Positions 1 through 6,942 of a stretch of DNA of 13,626 bases are shown here, piece after piece; positions within the stretch are counted from its first letter, which is position 1, and every line of letters begins with the position of its first letter. Where the stretch lies: positions 1 through 13,626 of the forward strand of contig DJRS01000105.1 in NCBI GenBank assembly GCA_002440145.1. Direction: 5' to 3'. Source of the stretch: Verrucomicrobia bacterium UBA6354. Its GTDB lineage: Bacteria; Verrucomicrobiota; Kiritimatiellia; RFP12; UBA1067. The notes beneath the pieces were generated by a model. It saw only the letters and a program-made list of their open reading frames with translations, searched no databases and was not told the origin of the DNA. The position numbers were made by a program, and so were the translations under genes.

Positions 1-18
1 GGGGGGGGGGGGGGGGGG
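1..18. other. Poly-G run at window/contig edge
   Basis: Eighteen consecutive G residues open the window. Nothing comparable occurs elsewhere in it. A pure G run exactly at the edge is typical of two-colour sequencing dark-cycle artefacts or of an assembly breakpoint, so it should not be read as biology without checking the reads. Confidence 0.7.
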
Positions 19-257
19 AGCCCTGGGTGGAACGTTAGTGCTGCCTTTTGTCGCTCCCCGGAGTATATTCTCTGCGTTCCTCAGCGTACGATTTACCCTG
101 CGCTCCACTCCGCGGAAGACGGTCCGCCGCCCGCTTCCCGCCCCAGGCCCCGCAAACCACAGGGGGACCGGAGGACCGAACCGTCCCGGCGTTTACAGCG
201 CTATTTGCGTGTTTTGGGCTGATTCGCCTAAAGTTCAGCTCACACAGCCGTTGAATC
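19..257. other. Non-coding/unassigned stretch downstream of cstA
   Basis: About 240 bases follow the cstA stop codon with no gene I can support. Short open frames exist on both strands at the same place, which is what stop-poor GC-rich DNA gives by chance. On the minus strand GGCTG and CAGCC could close a loop just after the cstA stop, but no T-run follows, so a classical intrinsic terminator is not visible. Because the contig seems to end beside it, this may be part of a dispersed repeat that broke assembly; that is an inference only. Confidence 0.35.
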
Positions 258-1739
258 TCACGCGGTGGCGCCGGACATCCGCGCACGGCGGACGACATAG
301 AACGCGAAGACAAGCGCGACGAGGACGGAGAGTCCGATGGAAACCGAAAGCGGGAGGCCTCCGGGGACGATCCCATGGGGCTGGCCCTTGTCCGCAGAGG
401 TCCAAAGGATGAACGTGGTCACGACGCTCGTCATGAACATGCCGGGAATGAGCGTCACGAGCGCGGCGCATTTGCGACCCTTGCGCAAAAGCCAGACGGT
501 GCAGGCCATGAGGGTCGTTGCGGACATCACCTGGTTCCCCCAGGCGAAGTAGTTCCAGATGTGGGCGAAAGTGTCCGCGCTCTCGTTGCTCCAATGCAGG
601 CACAGGGCGACGAGGACGACAAGCGGCAGGCAGACGAGAATCCGCGGCAGAATCTTTTTCTGGGGGATGCCGAGGATTTCCGCCAGGCTCATGCGCGCGC
701 TGCGAAGCCCCGTGTCGCCGCTCGTGACGGCGAGGACCACGATGGCGAAGACCGTCACACCGCCCATCCAGGGACCGAGCAGCCAGGTCGTGACGCGCCC
801 GAGGACGTCCGCCGGGGCGAGGTAGAGGGTGGCGGGGTCCTTGTTGTACATGGCAAGCGCCGCGGCCGCCCAGATCATGGCTATGACGCCTTCGGCGATC
901 ATCATGCCGTAGTAGGTCGTGCGCGCCTCGCGTTCGCTGCGCATCGTGCGCGCCACGATGGGGCTCTGGGTCGCATGGAAGCCGCTCACGATGCCGCAGG
1001 CGATGGTGACGAAAAGAAGCGGGAAAAGAGGGCTGCGTCCGCCGGCGTCGAAAACTTCAGCCCGGTACTTCAGGAATGCCGGGCTTTCCTGGAGCAGCTC
1101 CGGGGATTGAAAGCCCGCGACGAGGAGGGCGACGCACATGGCGAGCGAACCGACGACGAGAAGCCCGCCGAAGTAGGGATAGATGGCGCCGATGATCTTG
1201 TCGACGGGGAAGAGCGTGGCGATGATGTAGTAGGCGAAGATGGCGACCGCCATCGCGGTGAAGAGCGGCACCGCCGGGAACACCGTGCGGTCGATGAGGC
1301 TCGCGGGTATGTTGACGAAGACGGCCACCATCAGGATCAAGAGAAAGATAAGCGCCACGGAGAATACCGCCGCATAGGCCTTGCCCAGCATGGCGGACAC
1401 AATCGCCGGCAGATTCGCGCCTTTCATGCGCAGGGAGACGAATCCGCTCGCGAAGTCGTGAACCGCGCCGATGAACACGCACCCGACGGGGATGATGAGC
1501 AGCGCGACCTTGCCGAACTTGATGCCGGCGATCACGCCGATGACGGGACCGACGCCGGCGATGTTCAGAAGCTGGATGAGCATGTTCTTCCACTTCGGAA
1601 GCGGAACGTAGTCGACGCCGTCGGCCAGTTCGGTCGCCGGCGTGGACCGGCCGTCCGGACCGAGAATGCGTTCGATGACGCGTCCGTAGGCAAAGTATCC
1701 CAGGACAAGAAACAGCAAGCCGCCGATAAACCAACCCAT
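258..1739 (-). CDS. cstA: CstA-family transporter (carbon starvation protein A, short form)
   Basis: This is a 493-residue integral membrane protein with about 12-13 hydrophobic segments across its length. CstA-family signatures are visible: NIAGVGP at residues 59-65, GAVHDF at 91-96, GFHATQSP at 253-260 and GDTGLRSARM at 341-350. Known members (E. coli CstA and BtsT) import pyruvate and/or peptides under nutrient limitation. At 493 residues this is the short form found in many non-enteric bacteria, compared with about 700 in E. coli, so the exact substrate cannot be read from the sequence. The ATG start is supported by a strong AAGGAGGAG five bases upstream. The gene lies 27 bases after folP and probably ends the operon, although its strong ribosome site suggests translation independent of the overlapping genes before it. 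Confidence 0.93.
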   Translation of the reverse strand: MGWFIGGLLFLVLGYFAYGRVIERILGPDGRSTPATELADGVDYVPLPKWKNMLIQLLNIAGVGPVIGVIAGIKFGKVALLIIPVGCVFIGAVHDFASGFVSLRMKGANLPAIVSAMLGKAYAAVFSVALIFLLILMVAVFVNIPASLIDRTVFPAVPLFTAMAVAIFAYYIIATLFPVDKIIGAIYPYFGGLLVVGSLAMCVALLVAGFQSPELLQESPAFLKYRAEVFDAGGRSPLFPLLFVTIACGIVSGFHATQSPIVARTMRSEREARTTYYGMMIAEGVIAMIWAAAALAMYNKDPATLYLAPADVLGRVTTWLLGPWMGGVTVFAIVVLAVTSGDTGLRSARMSLAEILGIPQKKILPRILVCLPLVVLVALCLHWSNESADTFAHIWNYFAWGNQVMSATTLMACTVWLLRKGRKCAALVTLIPGMFMTSVVTTFILWTSADKGQPHGIVPGGLPLSVSIGLSVLVALVFAFYVVRRARMSGATA

Positions 1740-1744
1740 TTGGA

Positions 1745-1753
1745 CTCCTCCTT
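1745..1753 (-). promoter_or_regulatory. Strong Shine-Dalgarno of cstA
   Basis: On the minus strand AAGGAGGAG lies five bases before the cstA ATG. It is among the best ribosome-binding sites in the window. It contrasts with the weak or absent sites in front of the overlapping dus and folP genes, so cstA may be translated at a higher rate than they are. Confidence 0.8.
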
Positions 1754-1766
1754 TATATCCTGTATC

Positions 1767-2489
1767 CTATGCCTGCGCCTCGAGCGTTTCCGCCACACGA
1801 AGAGCCTGGACGGTCTCGCGCACGTCGTGCACGCGCACGACGTGCGCGCCGTGGAGCGCGCACCAGACCGCGAGACCGACATTTCCGCCCAGGTTCTTCC
1901 CGGTCGTCTTCTCCCCGGTCAGTTTCTTCACGATGCGCTTGCGGCTCGCGCCCACGAGGACGCGTCCGCGGCGGGCGAAGGCGGGGATTTGGCGCAAAAG
2001 CGCCAAATCCTCCTCGCGCGTCGTGCCGAAACCGATCATCGGATCCAGATACAGACGGTCGCGGAAAGGCGCCAGATCGAGCCGCGCATCGTCAAGGCAG
2101 GTCCACGGCAGCACGAGTTCGGCATGCGGATGGCGCGCAAGCAGGTCAATCATCTCTGGAATAGGCTCCGGATAGACGCAATTCAGGATCGCCGCGCCCT
2201 TCTCGAGCGCGAACGCCGCGGTCTCGGGATGGTAGGTGTCCACGGAAATGGGGACGGAGGCCGTCTTCGCCAGTGGCTCCAGCACAGGAGCCAGACGGGC
2301 GATTTCGGCCGCGGCGGACAGCGGCGTCGCACCGGGGCGGGTGGATTCCGCACCCAAATCGATGATTTCCGCGCCTTCGCGCATGGCGTTTCGCGCGCGC
2401 CGCACGGCTTCCTCGGGGCGATAGTACAGGCCGCCGTCGGAGAACGAATCCGGGGTGACGTTGACGATGCCCATCACTTTGCATCTCAT
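1767..2489 (-). CDS. folP: Dihydropteroate synthase (short, divergent)
   Basis: It would condense 6-hydroxymethyl-dihydropterin pyrophosphate with p-aminobenzoate to dihydropteroate in folate synthesis, in the cytoplasm. The 240-residue TIM barrel shows NVTPDSFSDGG at 10-20, STRPGA at 49-54, SVDT with D84, N103, DPMIGFG at 149-155, GASRKR at 180-185 and RVHD at 219-222. These match the pterin- and pyrophosphate-binding residues of the family. It is shorter than the usual 270-280 residues because the N-terminus begins almost directly at the first strand. The usual MHMxG segment after the N103 strand is replaced by LPWTCLDD, and the usual DPGIGFGK reads DPMIGFG. The start overlaps the dus stop as ATGA; a weak AAGGA lies 12 bases upstream. 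The pterin-binding fold is certain; the exact activity is slightly less so because of the changed loop. Confidence 0.9.
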   Translation of the reverse strand: MRCKVMGIVNVTPDSFSDGGLYYRPEEAVRRARNAMREGAEIIDLGAESTRPGATPLSAAAEIARLAPVLEPLAKTASVPISVDTYHPETAAFALEKGAAILNCVYPEPIPEMIDLLARHPHAELVLPWTCLDDARLDLAPFRDRLYLDPMIGFGTTREEDLALLRQIPAFARRGRVLVGASRKRIVKKLTGEKTTGKNLGGNVGLAVWCALHGAHVVRVHDVRETVQALRVAETLEAQA

Positions 2490-3436
2490 GGCTGATCGAA
2501 TTCCTTTATGACCGAGAGGATCTCATCCAAGGTGCGCACGGCGTTGAGACGCGCGCGCAGCTTTGCCGCGCCCGGGCGGCCGTTGAAATAGCGGAAAAGG
2601 TGCGTGTGCATCTTCACCGAGACAAACCCGTCCTCGCCGGGGAGGTGCGCGCCGGGGAAGCGCGCCGCGAGCTGCCGGCGAAAGGCCAGCAGGAGGTCCA
2701 GATGGCGCAAGGCCAAAGCGGAGCCGTCCGCGGCGAAGCCCGGCAAGCCTTTGAGCCGGGCGAAGATGTCGGGGCGGTTCAATGCCGCACGCCCGATCAA
2801 GATGCCCGAGACGCCCGTTTGCGCCATGGCGCGCGCGGAGGCGGCGTCCGTCACCGAACCGTTGCCGACGACCGGAATGTGCGCCGCGCGGACGACTTCC
2901 GCCAGTCTGTCGAGGTGCACGGGGCCGCCATGGCATTGGCTCGTGTAGCGGGCGTGGAGCAGGAGCCCCTGCGCGCCGGCCGACTCGGCCACGGACAGGA
3001 TCTCGAAGATGTTCGTGTTGCCGGGATGCGGCCCGAGACGCGTCTTCAGCGTGACGGGCAGGACCGTGTTCGCCGCCATCGCCTCCAGAAGGCGCCCGAT
3101 CTTCCCCGGCTCTTCCATCAGCTTCGAGCCCGCACCGGCGCGCGTCACCGTGCGCATGGGGCAGCCGGCGTTCAGATTCAGCTCGGTGAAGCGCCCGAGA
3201 TCCGTAATGTATTTCGTCGCGTAGACGATGTCGCGCACGTCCGAACCGAAAATCTGGCAGGCGACGGGGCCCTCGCCCGGAAGAAGCTCCAGCAAACGGC
3301 GGGTCGGCTCATGGCCGTGGGCGAGCGCCGCGGCGCTCACCATCTCGGTGCAGGTTCCGTCCGCCCCGCCTTGCCGGCAGAGGAGGCGGAACGGCGCGTC
3401 GGTAAAGTCCGCCAAGGGCGCGAGAAGGTACTTCAT
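2486..3436 (-). CDS. dus: tRNA-dihydrouridine synthase (DusB-like)
   Basis: This FMN- and NADPH-dependent enzyme reduces specific uridines of tRNA to dihydrouridine. The 316-residue protein has the family order: a start resembling PMAGxTDxPFR (residues 6-17, here APLADFTDAPFR), EMVSA at 31-35, QIFGSD at 61-66, LNAGCP at 88-93 with the probable catalytic Cys92, KTRLG, HARYTSQCHGGP (usually HGRTxxQxxxGP), VVGNGSV and the FMN-phosphate site GILIGRAAL. The changed HGRT motif marks a divergent branch; whether it is DusA, DusB or DusC type cannot be settled by eye. The start was placed at the first ATG before the first barrel strand, where it overlaps the TPR-protein stop as ATGA. Open frame continues upstream but there it is the antisense shadow of that gene. 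No clear Shine-Dalgarno is seen, so re-initiation after the upstream stop is likely. Confidence 0.93.
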   Translation of the reverse strand: MKYLLAPLADFTDAPFRLLCRQGGADGTCTEMVSAAALAHGHEPTRRLLELLPGEGPVACQIFGSDVRDIVYATKYITDLGRFTELNLNAGCPMRTVTRAGAGSKLMEEPGKIGRLLEAMAANTVLPVTLKTRLGPHPGNTNIFEILSVAESAGAQGLLLHARYTSQCHGGPVHLDRLAEVVRAAHIPVVGNGSVTDAASARAMAQTGVSGILIGRAALNRPDIFARLKGLPGFAADGSALALRHLDLLLAFRRQLAARFPGAHLPGEDGFVSVKMHTHLFRYFNGRPGAAKLRARLNAVRTLDEILSVIKEFDQP

Positions 3437-5022
3437 TGCGCGGGATCCCCGGGCGCGGACGGTCCGGTCCCGTCTCCGGACCGCGGCAGAAGCCCGGGCG
3501 TCAAAACGGGATCCGAATAGGGAGCGTCGGCGTCCACGACCGCGAAACTCGCGAAACTCGGCGCGCTCCACCGCGTGCCCTTCCCGCGCGTGTAGACGGC
3601 GACGTCCACGTGGTTTGTCGGCGTCATGCGCGTGCGGTCGATCACGACGCGCGCCACGTCCTTCCCCAAGGGCGTCAGTTGCGCGGCGTTGTTGCCGTCC
3701 TGCACAATCGCGAAGCGGTAATCCTCCCCGCCCGCCGCCGTGACGAGAAACGTGCGCCGGGAAGAGGCATTGCGCAGGACGGCCGCCCAGGCGCAGGGCG
3801 TCGCGTAGGTCAGCTCGGGCCAGCCGTCTTCGCCCCCCGGTTCCAATCCGGACACCTGCGCGACGATCGCGACAGGCGGCAGGTCCGCCACGGCCAGCGA
3901 CGCGGCGGAAGCCGCCAGGCGGGCCGTGTCGAGCCCGTCCGGCGGGAATGCGGAAGGGTTCGCCTTGGCGGTGAAGTAGTCCTCCGGCCGCGGAGCCGTC
4001 TTCAGCGCGCCGCGCATCAACATCTGCAGGACCGGCGCCCACAGGCCGCGACGGACGATTTCCGCGCGGACCGGCGGCTTGAGCGCGCGCCAGACGGCGA
4101 GCGCGGCGCGCAAATAATACTGGTCGGACCAGCTGCGGCCCTGCGAGACGAGCCAATAGGGCGTCGTGGAGGCGAAGACGTTGCCGTTCGTGCCCAGCGG
4201 CGGAAAGTCAAAAGCGGCCGGGAACACCCAGAATTGGTTCGAGAGATAGAACGCCTGCATCAACCCCAGCCGGCGAACCTCGCTCGTCATGAGCGCGCGC
4301 GGAAGCGACCGCCAGAGCGGCCCCTGTGTCATCGCCCGGCTGGCGTTGCCGATCGCCGGATAGGGGAAAGCCGTGTTCGGGAAGTCCAGGTCCATGCCTC
4401 TCTTGCGGCCTTCCAGGTCGAACCCCACGGCGGTGAGCCCCGGCCAGTTGGTCATCGCGAGCGTCGAGTGCCCGCCGTCGCGGTTCACGTAAAGAAGCCC
4501 CGAATAGGGCAGTCCCGGCGCGTCCCGCAATTCCATCTGCGCGTCGAAACAGCCGCGGTCGAAGTCCCAGGCGAGATTCCGGGAGCACAGCACGAGCGGC
4601 TTGCCCGCGACGCCCGTCGCGCAGGCGACCGCGAGAGGGCCCGTGAAAACGGGACGGTCGCGGATGGAGTCGGCGTATTCCAGCAATTCCTTGAAGCGCG
4701 GCAGGTTTGCGATCTTCCTGAAGTCCGCATCCTGGCGGATCTTCCCCGTGTCGCGGAACCCGAGGTCGATCGCCTTCTCGAGTTCGTCCAGCGCGGGCTC
4801 CGGGTCTTTCGCGTAGGCGAGCGAACAGGCGAGGTTGTAGCGCCACGTGGGATCGTCGGGGAGGAGCGCCACGCCCTTCTTGCAGACGTCCAGGCGCGTT
4901 TCCGCGTCGTTCGTGCGCAGAGCCGTGCGGAACCGATCGCACAGGACTTGGTGGACGGGGTGCCGCGCAGGGTAGTCCCAGACGGTCAGCAACCCCAGGA
5001 AAAGCGCACAGAGAACGTTCAT
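3433..5022 (-). CDS. TPR-containing protein of unknown function
   Basis: I do not recognise the full 529-residue protein. Residues 1-12 are hydrophobic and could be a short signal peptide or anchor, although the positive N-terminal region usual in signal peptides is missing. Residues 55-88 form a TPR unit (DDPTWRYNLACSLAY, then PALDELEKAIDLGF). It is followed by a segment ending DADFRKIANLPRFKELL, the style of degenerate TPR tail seen in many planctomycete and verrucomicrobial proteins. The remaining 400 or so residues match no domain I know; they are rich in aromatic residues and short predicted strands and end in a Pro/Gly-rich tail. The gene overlaps its neighbour on each side as ATGA, so it is translated together with the coiled-coil protein before it and dus after it. 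The coupling suggests shared dosage rather than proving shared function. Confidence 0.8.
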   Translation of the reverse strand: MNVLCALFLGLLTVWDYPARHPVHQVLCDRFRTALRTNDAETRLDVCKKGVALLPDDPTWRYNLACSLAYAKDPEPALDELEKAIDLGFRDTGKIRQDADFRKIANLPRFKELLEYADSIRDRPVFTGPLAVACATGVAGKPLVLCSRNLAWDFDRGCFDAQMELRDAPGLPYSGLLYVNRDGGHSTLAMTNWPGLTAVGFDLEGRKRGMDLDFPNTAFPYPAIGNASRAMTQGPLWRSLPRALMTSEVRRLGLMQAFYLSNQFWVFPAAFDFPPLGTNGNVFASTTPYWLVSQGRSWSDQYYLRAALAVWRALKPPVRAEIVRRGLWAPVLQMLMRGALKTAPRPEDYFTAKANPSAFPPDGLDTARLAASAASLAVADLPPVAIVAQVSGLEPGGEDGWPELTYATPCAWAAVLRNASSRRTFLVTAAGGEDYRFAIVQDGNNAAQLTPLGKDVARVVIDRTRMTPTNHVDVAVYTRGKGTRWSAPSFASFAVVDADAPYSDPVLTPGLLPRSGDGTGPSAPGDPAQ

Positions 5023-6296
5023 TTGCCAAACCTCATCCAGTTCGGGAGCTTGACCATGCGGGCTTCGCGGCTTTGGTTTGTGGCGAGCGTGTCGGTCGTT
5101 CCGATCGAAGGCGATTCGAGCGCCGCCAGACGCGTCATGAGCGTCTGCTGGCGCAAGGCTTGTTGCTGGCGCATGGCTTCGCCGCGCTGGCGCTCGGACA
5201 GGAGTTCCTGTTCGCGCAACTGCAGCTTCTCGCGCAGGTCCTGCACTTCGGCCCGAAGCTGGACGACATCCTTCGCCCCTTCGGCCTGTCGGGCGAGTTC
5301 GTCGCGCCGGCGGCTGAAGTCGTTCGTCAGCTCCTGCACCTTCTGCTCGTAGGCGTGCGCCGCCTTCTCGTTCGCCAGCCGCAAGGTCCGCAGCTCTTCG
5401 CGCAGTTGCGCCGTGCGGGGATCCTCCGGACGGTTCGCAAGCGCGCGGCGCGTCATCTCCTCGATGTCGGAGCCCGCGCATCTGATGAGCTCCCGCCGCC
5501 GCTGTTCCAGGCGTCCGATCCGCTCGTCCGCGCGCCGCTTGAAGTCCGCGAGTTCCTTCTTCTCGGACTCCAGCGCGGCGGCTATCTCGGTCGCCTCCGT
5601 CGTCATCAGGCCGTAGACGGCGGCCTGGATGTCGGCGATCTCGCTGGCCGTCTCGGGCAGGCGCCGCAGCTCGGTCTCGAGCGCGACGATCTGCTCCCGC
5701 ATCTTGGCTTCGCGCGCGCTGGCGTCGCGCGCCTCCGACAAGAGCCTGTCCTGGAGCTCCTGTTCGCGCGCGGCCGCGGCCTGCGCGGCGTCGTCCAGGC
5801 GCTTCTGCAGGTCTGCGGTATGGCGGCGTTCCTCCGCGAGCAAGCCTTCCAATTCCTTCACGCGCGCGTCGTCCACGACTTTCTTCTCGACGATTTTCTC
5901 CACAATCCGCACGGACGGGCCGGCCGGCGGCGAGGGCGTCCGCGCGGACTCCTCCTCGGCCGCGGGCGCGGACGGGGAGACCGGACCGGCCTCTTCGTCC
6001 GCGAACGGGGGGCGCGATTCGACAAGCGTCGCCGCCGCCGGCAGACGCCCGGACGCCAGGAGCGCCTCCGCGGCTTTCCTGTTGAACGGGCCGCGCGGAT
6101 TTCCATCCCCAAGATCGATGGAGAAACGCATGTCCAGGAACGGCACGTCTTCCGCGCGTCGCCAGACGATCTGGTCCTGCGAGACTTCCTGCCCGGGCTG
6201 GATGCGCCCCATCTTGGCCCATTCGACGAGCCGGGCGCGCGTTTCCGGGCCGAACGTCTCGTCCGGCGTCCGCAAATACCATGTCGTGTCGTTCAT
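5019..6296 (-). CDS. GYF-domain and long coiled-coil protein
   Basis: This 425-residue protein has no membrane segment. Residues 6-56 match a bacterial GYF_2 domain (WYLRTPDETFGPETRARL, with a late TrpArg pair near 45). A second, partial GYF-like unit RGPFNRKAAEALLASGRLP lies at 68-86. An acidic Pro/Ala linker covers about 97-128, then RIVEKIVEKKV at 130-140, then a very charged Glu/Arg/Lys/Gln region to about residue 400 that should form a long coiled coil. The C-terminus ends in MVKLPNWMRFGK. The start is supported by AGGAGG five bases before the first ATG and by the ATGA overlap with the preceding GYF gene. GYF_2 domains are presumed protein-interaction modules; this looks like a scaffold or filament-forming adaptor, but its partners are unknown. 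Confidence 0.8.
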   Translation of the reverse strand: MNDTTWYLRTPDETFGPETRARLVEWAKMGRIQPGQEVSQDQIVWRRAEDVPFLDMRFSIDLGDGNPRGPFNRKAAEALLASGRLPAAATLVESRPPFADEEAGPVSPSAPAAEEESARTPSPPAGPSVRIVEKIVEKKVVDDARVKELEGLLAEERRHTADLQKRLDDAAQAAAAREQELQDRLLSEARDASAREAKMREQIVALETELRRLPETASEIADIQAAVYGLMTTEATEIAAALESEKKELADFKRRADERIGRLEQRRRELIRCAGSDIEEMTRRALANRPEDPRTAQLREELRTLRLANEKAAHAYEQKVQELTNDFSRRRDELARQAEGAKDVVQLRAEVQDLREKLQLREQELLSERQRGEAMRQQQALRQQTLMTRLAALESPSIGTTDTLATNQSREARMVKLPNWMRFGK

Positions 6297-6895
6297 GCTT
6301 TCCTCCTCGTGAAGATGCCCGAGAGCCCGGACGCGCCCTGCCGATGCAGGGCCTGGGCCAGTTCGCGTCGCGCGGCGGCCTCGAGCGCCGCCAGACGCGC
6401 GCGGTCCACATGCCCGAAGACGGCGTCCTGGGCGGGGGGTGTGGACGCTTCGGCCGGGGCGGGGACGGACTCCACGAGGACCGTGCGCGCCGGAGGCTCC
6501 ACCTCGACGATGCGTTCCACGATTTTCTCCACGGGGACTTCCACGCGCTTCTCGACGATTTTCTCGACCACGACGGGTTCCGGGTCCTTGTCGACCGGCA
6601 GGAAATGGCGGCGATAGATGCTCGCCTGCCCGGGAATCTCCCCCGCCGCGGCGAGCCGCACGACGACCGCGCGGTTGAAAGGCCCGAAGAATTTGCCCGG
6701 CTCGGCCTCGACGACCCAGCACATCTCCAGCTCTTGCATCATCTGGGCGGGAATCCACTGCTTTCTGTCGCGCGACACGCATCCCGAGGGGGCGATGCGT
6801 CCTTCGCGCGCCCAGGCCTTCAGCGTCTCGCGCGCCGCCGGGCCGTACACTTTTCCGTCCGCCGCGCGGACGTACCATTCTTCTAATTCGTTCAT
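6293..6895 (-). CDS. Double GYF-domain protein, first gene of operon
   Basis: This 200-residue soluble protein shows two GYF_2-like units: residues 7-57 (WYVRAADGKVYGP, then KQWIPA) and about 60-104 (WVVEAEPGKFFGPFNRAVV). They are followed by a charged repeat, EKIVEKRVEVPVEKIVERIVEVE in sense, at 111-133, and a short Ala-rich helix at about 163-185. The architecture is a short version of the next gene: tandem GYF units, then the EKIVEK motif, without the long coiled coil. The two probably arose by duplication and may bind each other through the repeat. The start ATG lies eight bases after a TATAAT box with only GGCGG between, so the mRNA is probably leaderless or nearly so. Function unknown. 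Confidence 0.8.
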   Translation of the reverse strand: MNELEEWYVRAADGKVYGPAARETLKAWAREGRIAPSGCVSRDRKQWIPAQMMQELEMCWVVEAEPGKFFGPFNRAVVVRLAAAGEIPGQASIYRRHFLPVDKDPEPVVVEKIVEKRVEVPVEKIVERIVEVEPPARTVLVESVPAPAEASTPPAQDAVFGHVDRARLAALEAAARRELAQALHRQGASGLSGIFTRRKA

Positions 6896-6903
6896 CCGCC
6901 AAT

Positions 6904-6909
6904 ATTATA
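6904..6909 (-). promoter_or_regulatory. Extended -10 promoter of the leftward operon
   Basis: The minus strand reads TGCTATAAT, a perfect -10 with the upstream TGn extension. Only eight bases separate it from the ATG at 6895. A start site about seven bases after the box would fall at or just before the ATG. No TTGACA-like -35 is seen at 16-18 bases, which fits an extended -10 promoter. Confidence 0.7.
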
Positions 6910-6930
6910 GCAAAACCGCGCGCGATTTGG

Positions 6931-6936
6931 TATAAT
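6931..6936 (+). promoter_or_regulatory. Extended -10 promoter of tcdA
   Basis: The plus strand reads TGGTATAAT, a perfect extended -10. Six bases lie between it and the ATG at 6943, so transcription should start on or beside the A of the start codon, giving a leaderless mRNA. There is no room for a Shine-Dalgarno. It faces away from the opposite promoter, with 21 bases between the two -10 boxes. Confidence 0.7.
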
Positions 6937-6942
6937 CCAATT

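Noticed and set aside
375..2495. A 706-codon plus-strand open frame opposite cstA and folP
   Set aside because: Its translation is dominated by His, Arg, Asp, Glu and Gly, with no domain, and lies antisense to two clear families. Long antisense frames are common in GC-rich coding DNA.
3437..4156. N-terminal extension of the dihydrouridine synthase to 556 residues
   Set aside because: The extra part is Arg/Ala/Gly-rich and is another frame of the TPR-protein gene; the family begins at MKYLLAPLADF.
3433..6411. A single 992-residue fusion of the TPR protein with upstream sequence
   Set aside because: Upstream of ATG 5022 the frame is a low-complexity Arg/Gly/Ala shadow of the two GYF genes; the ATGA overlap marks the real start.
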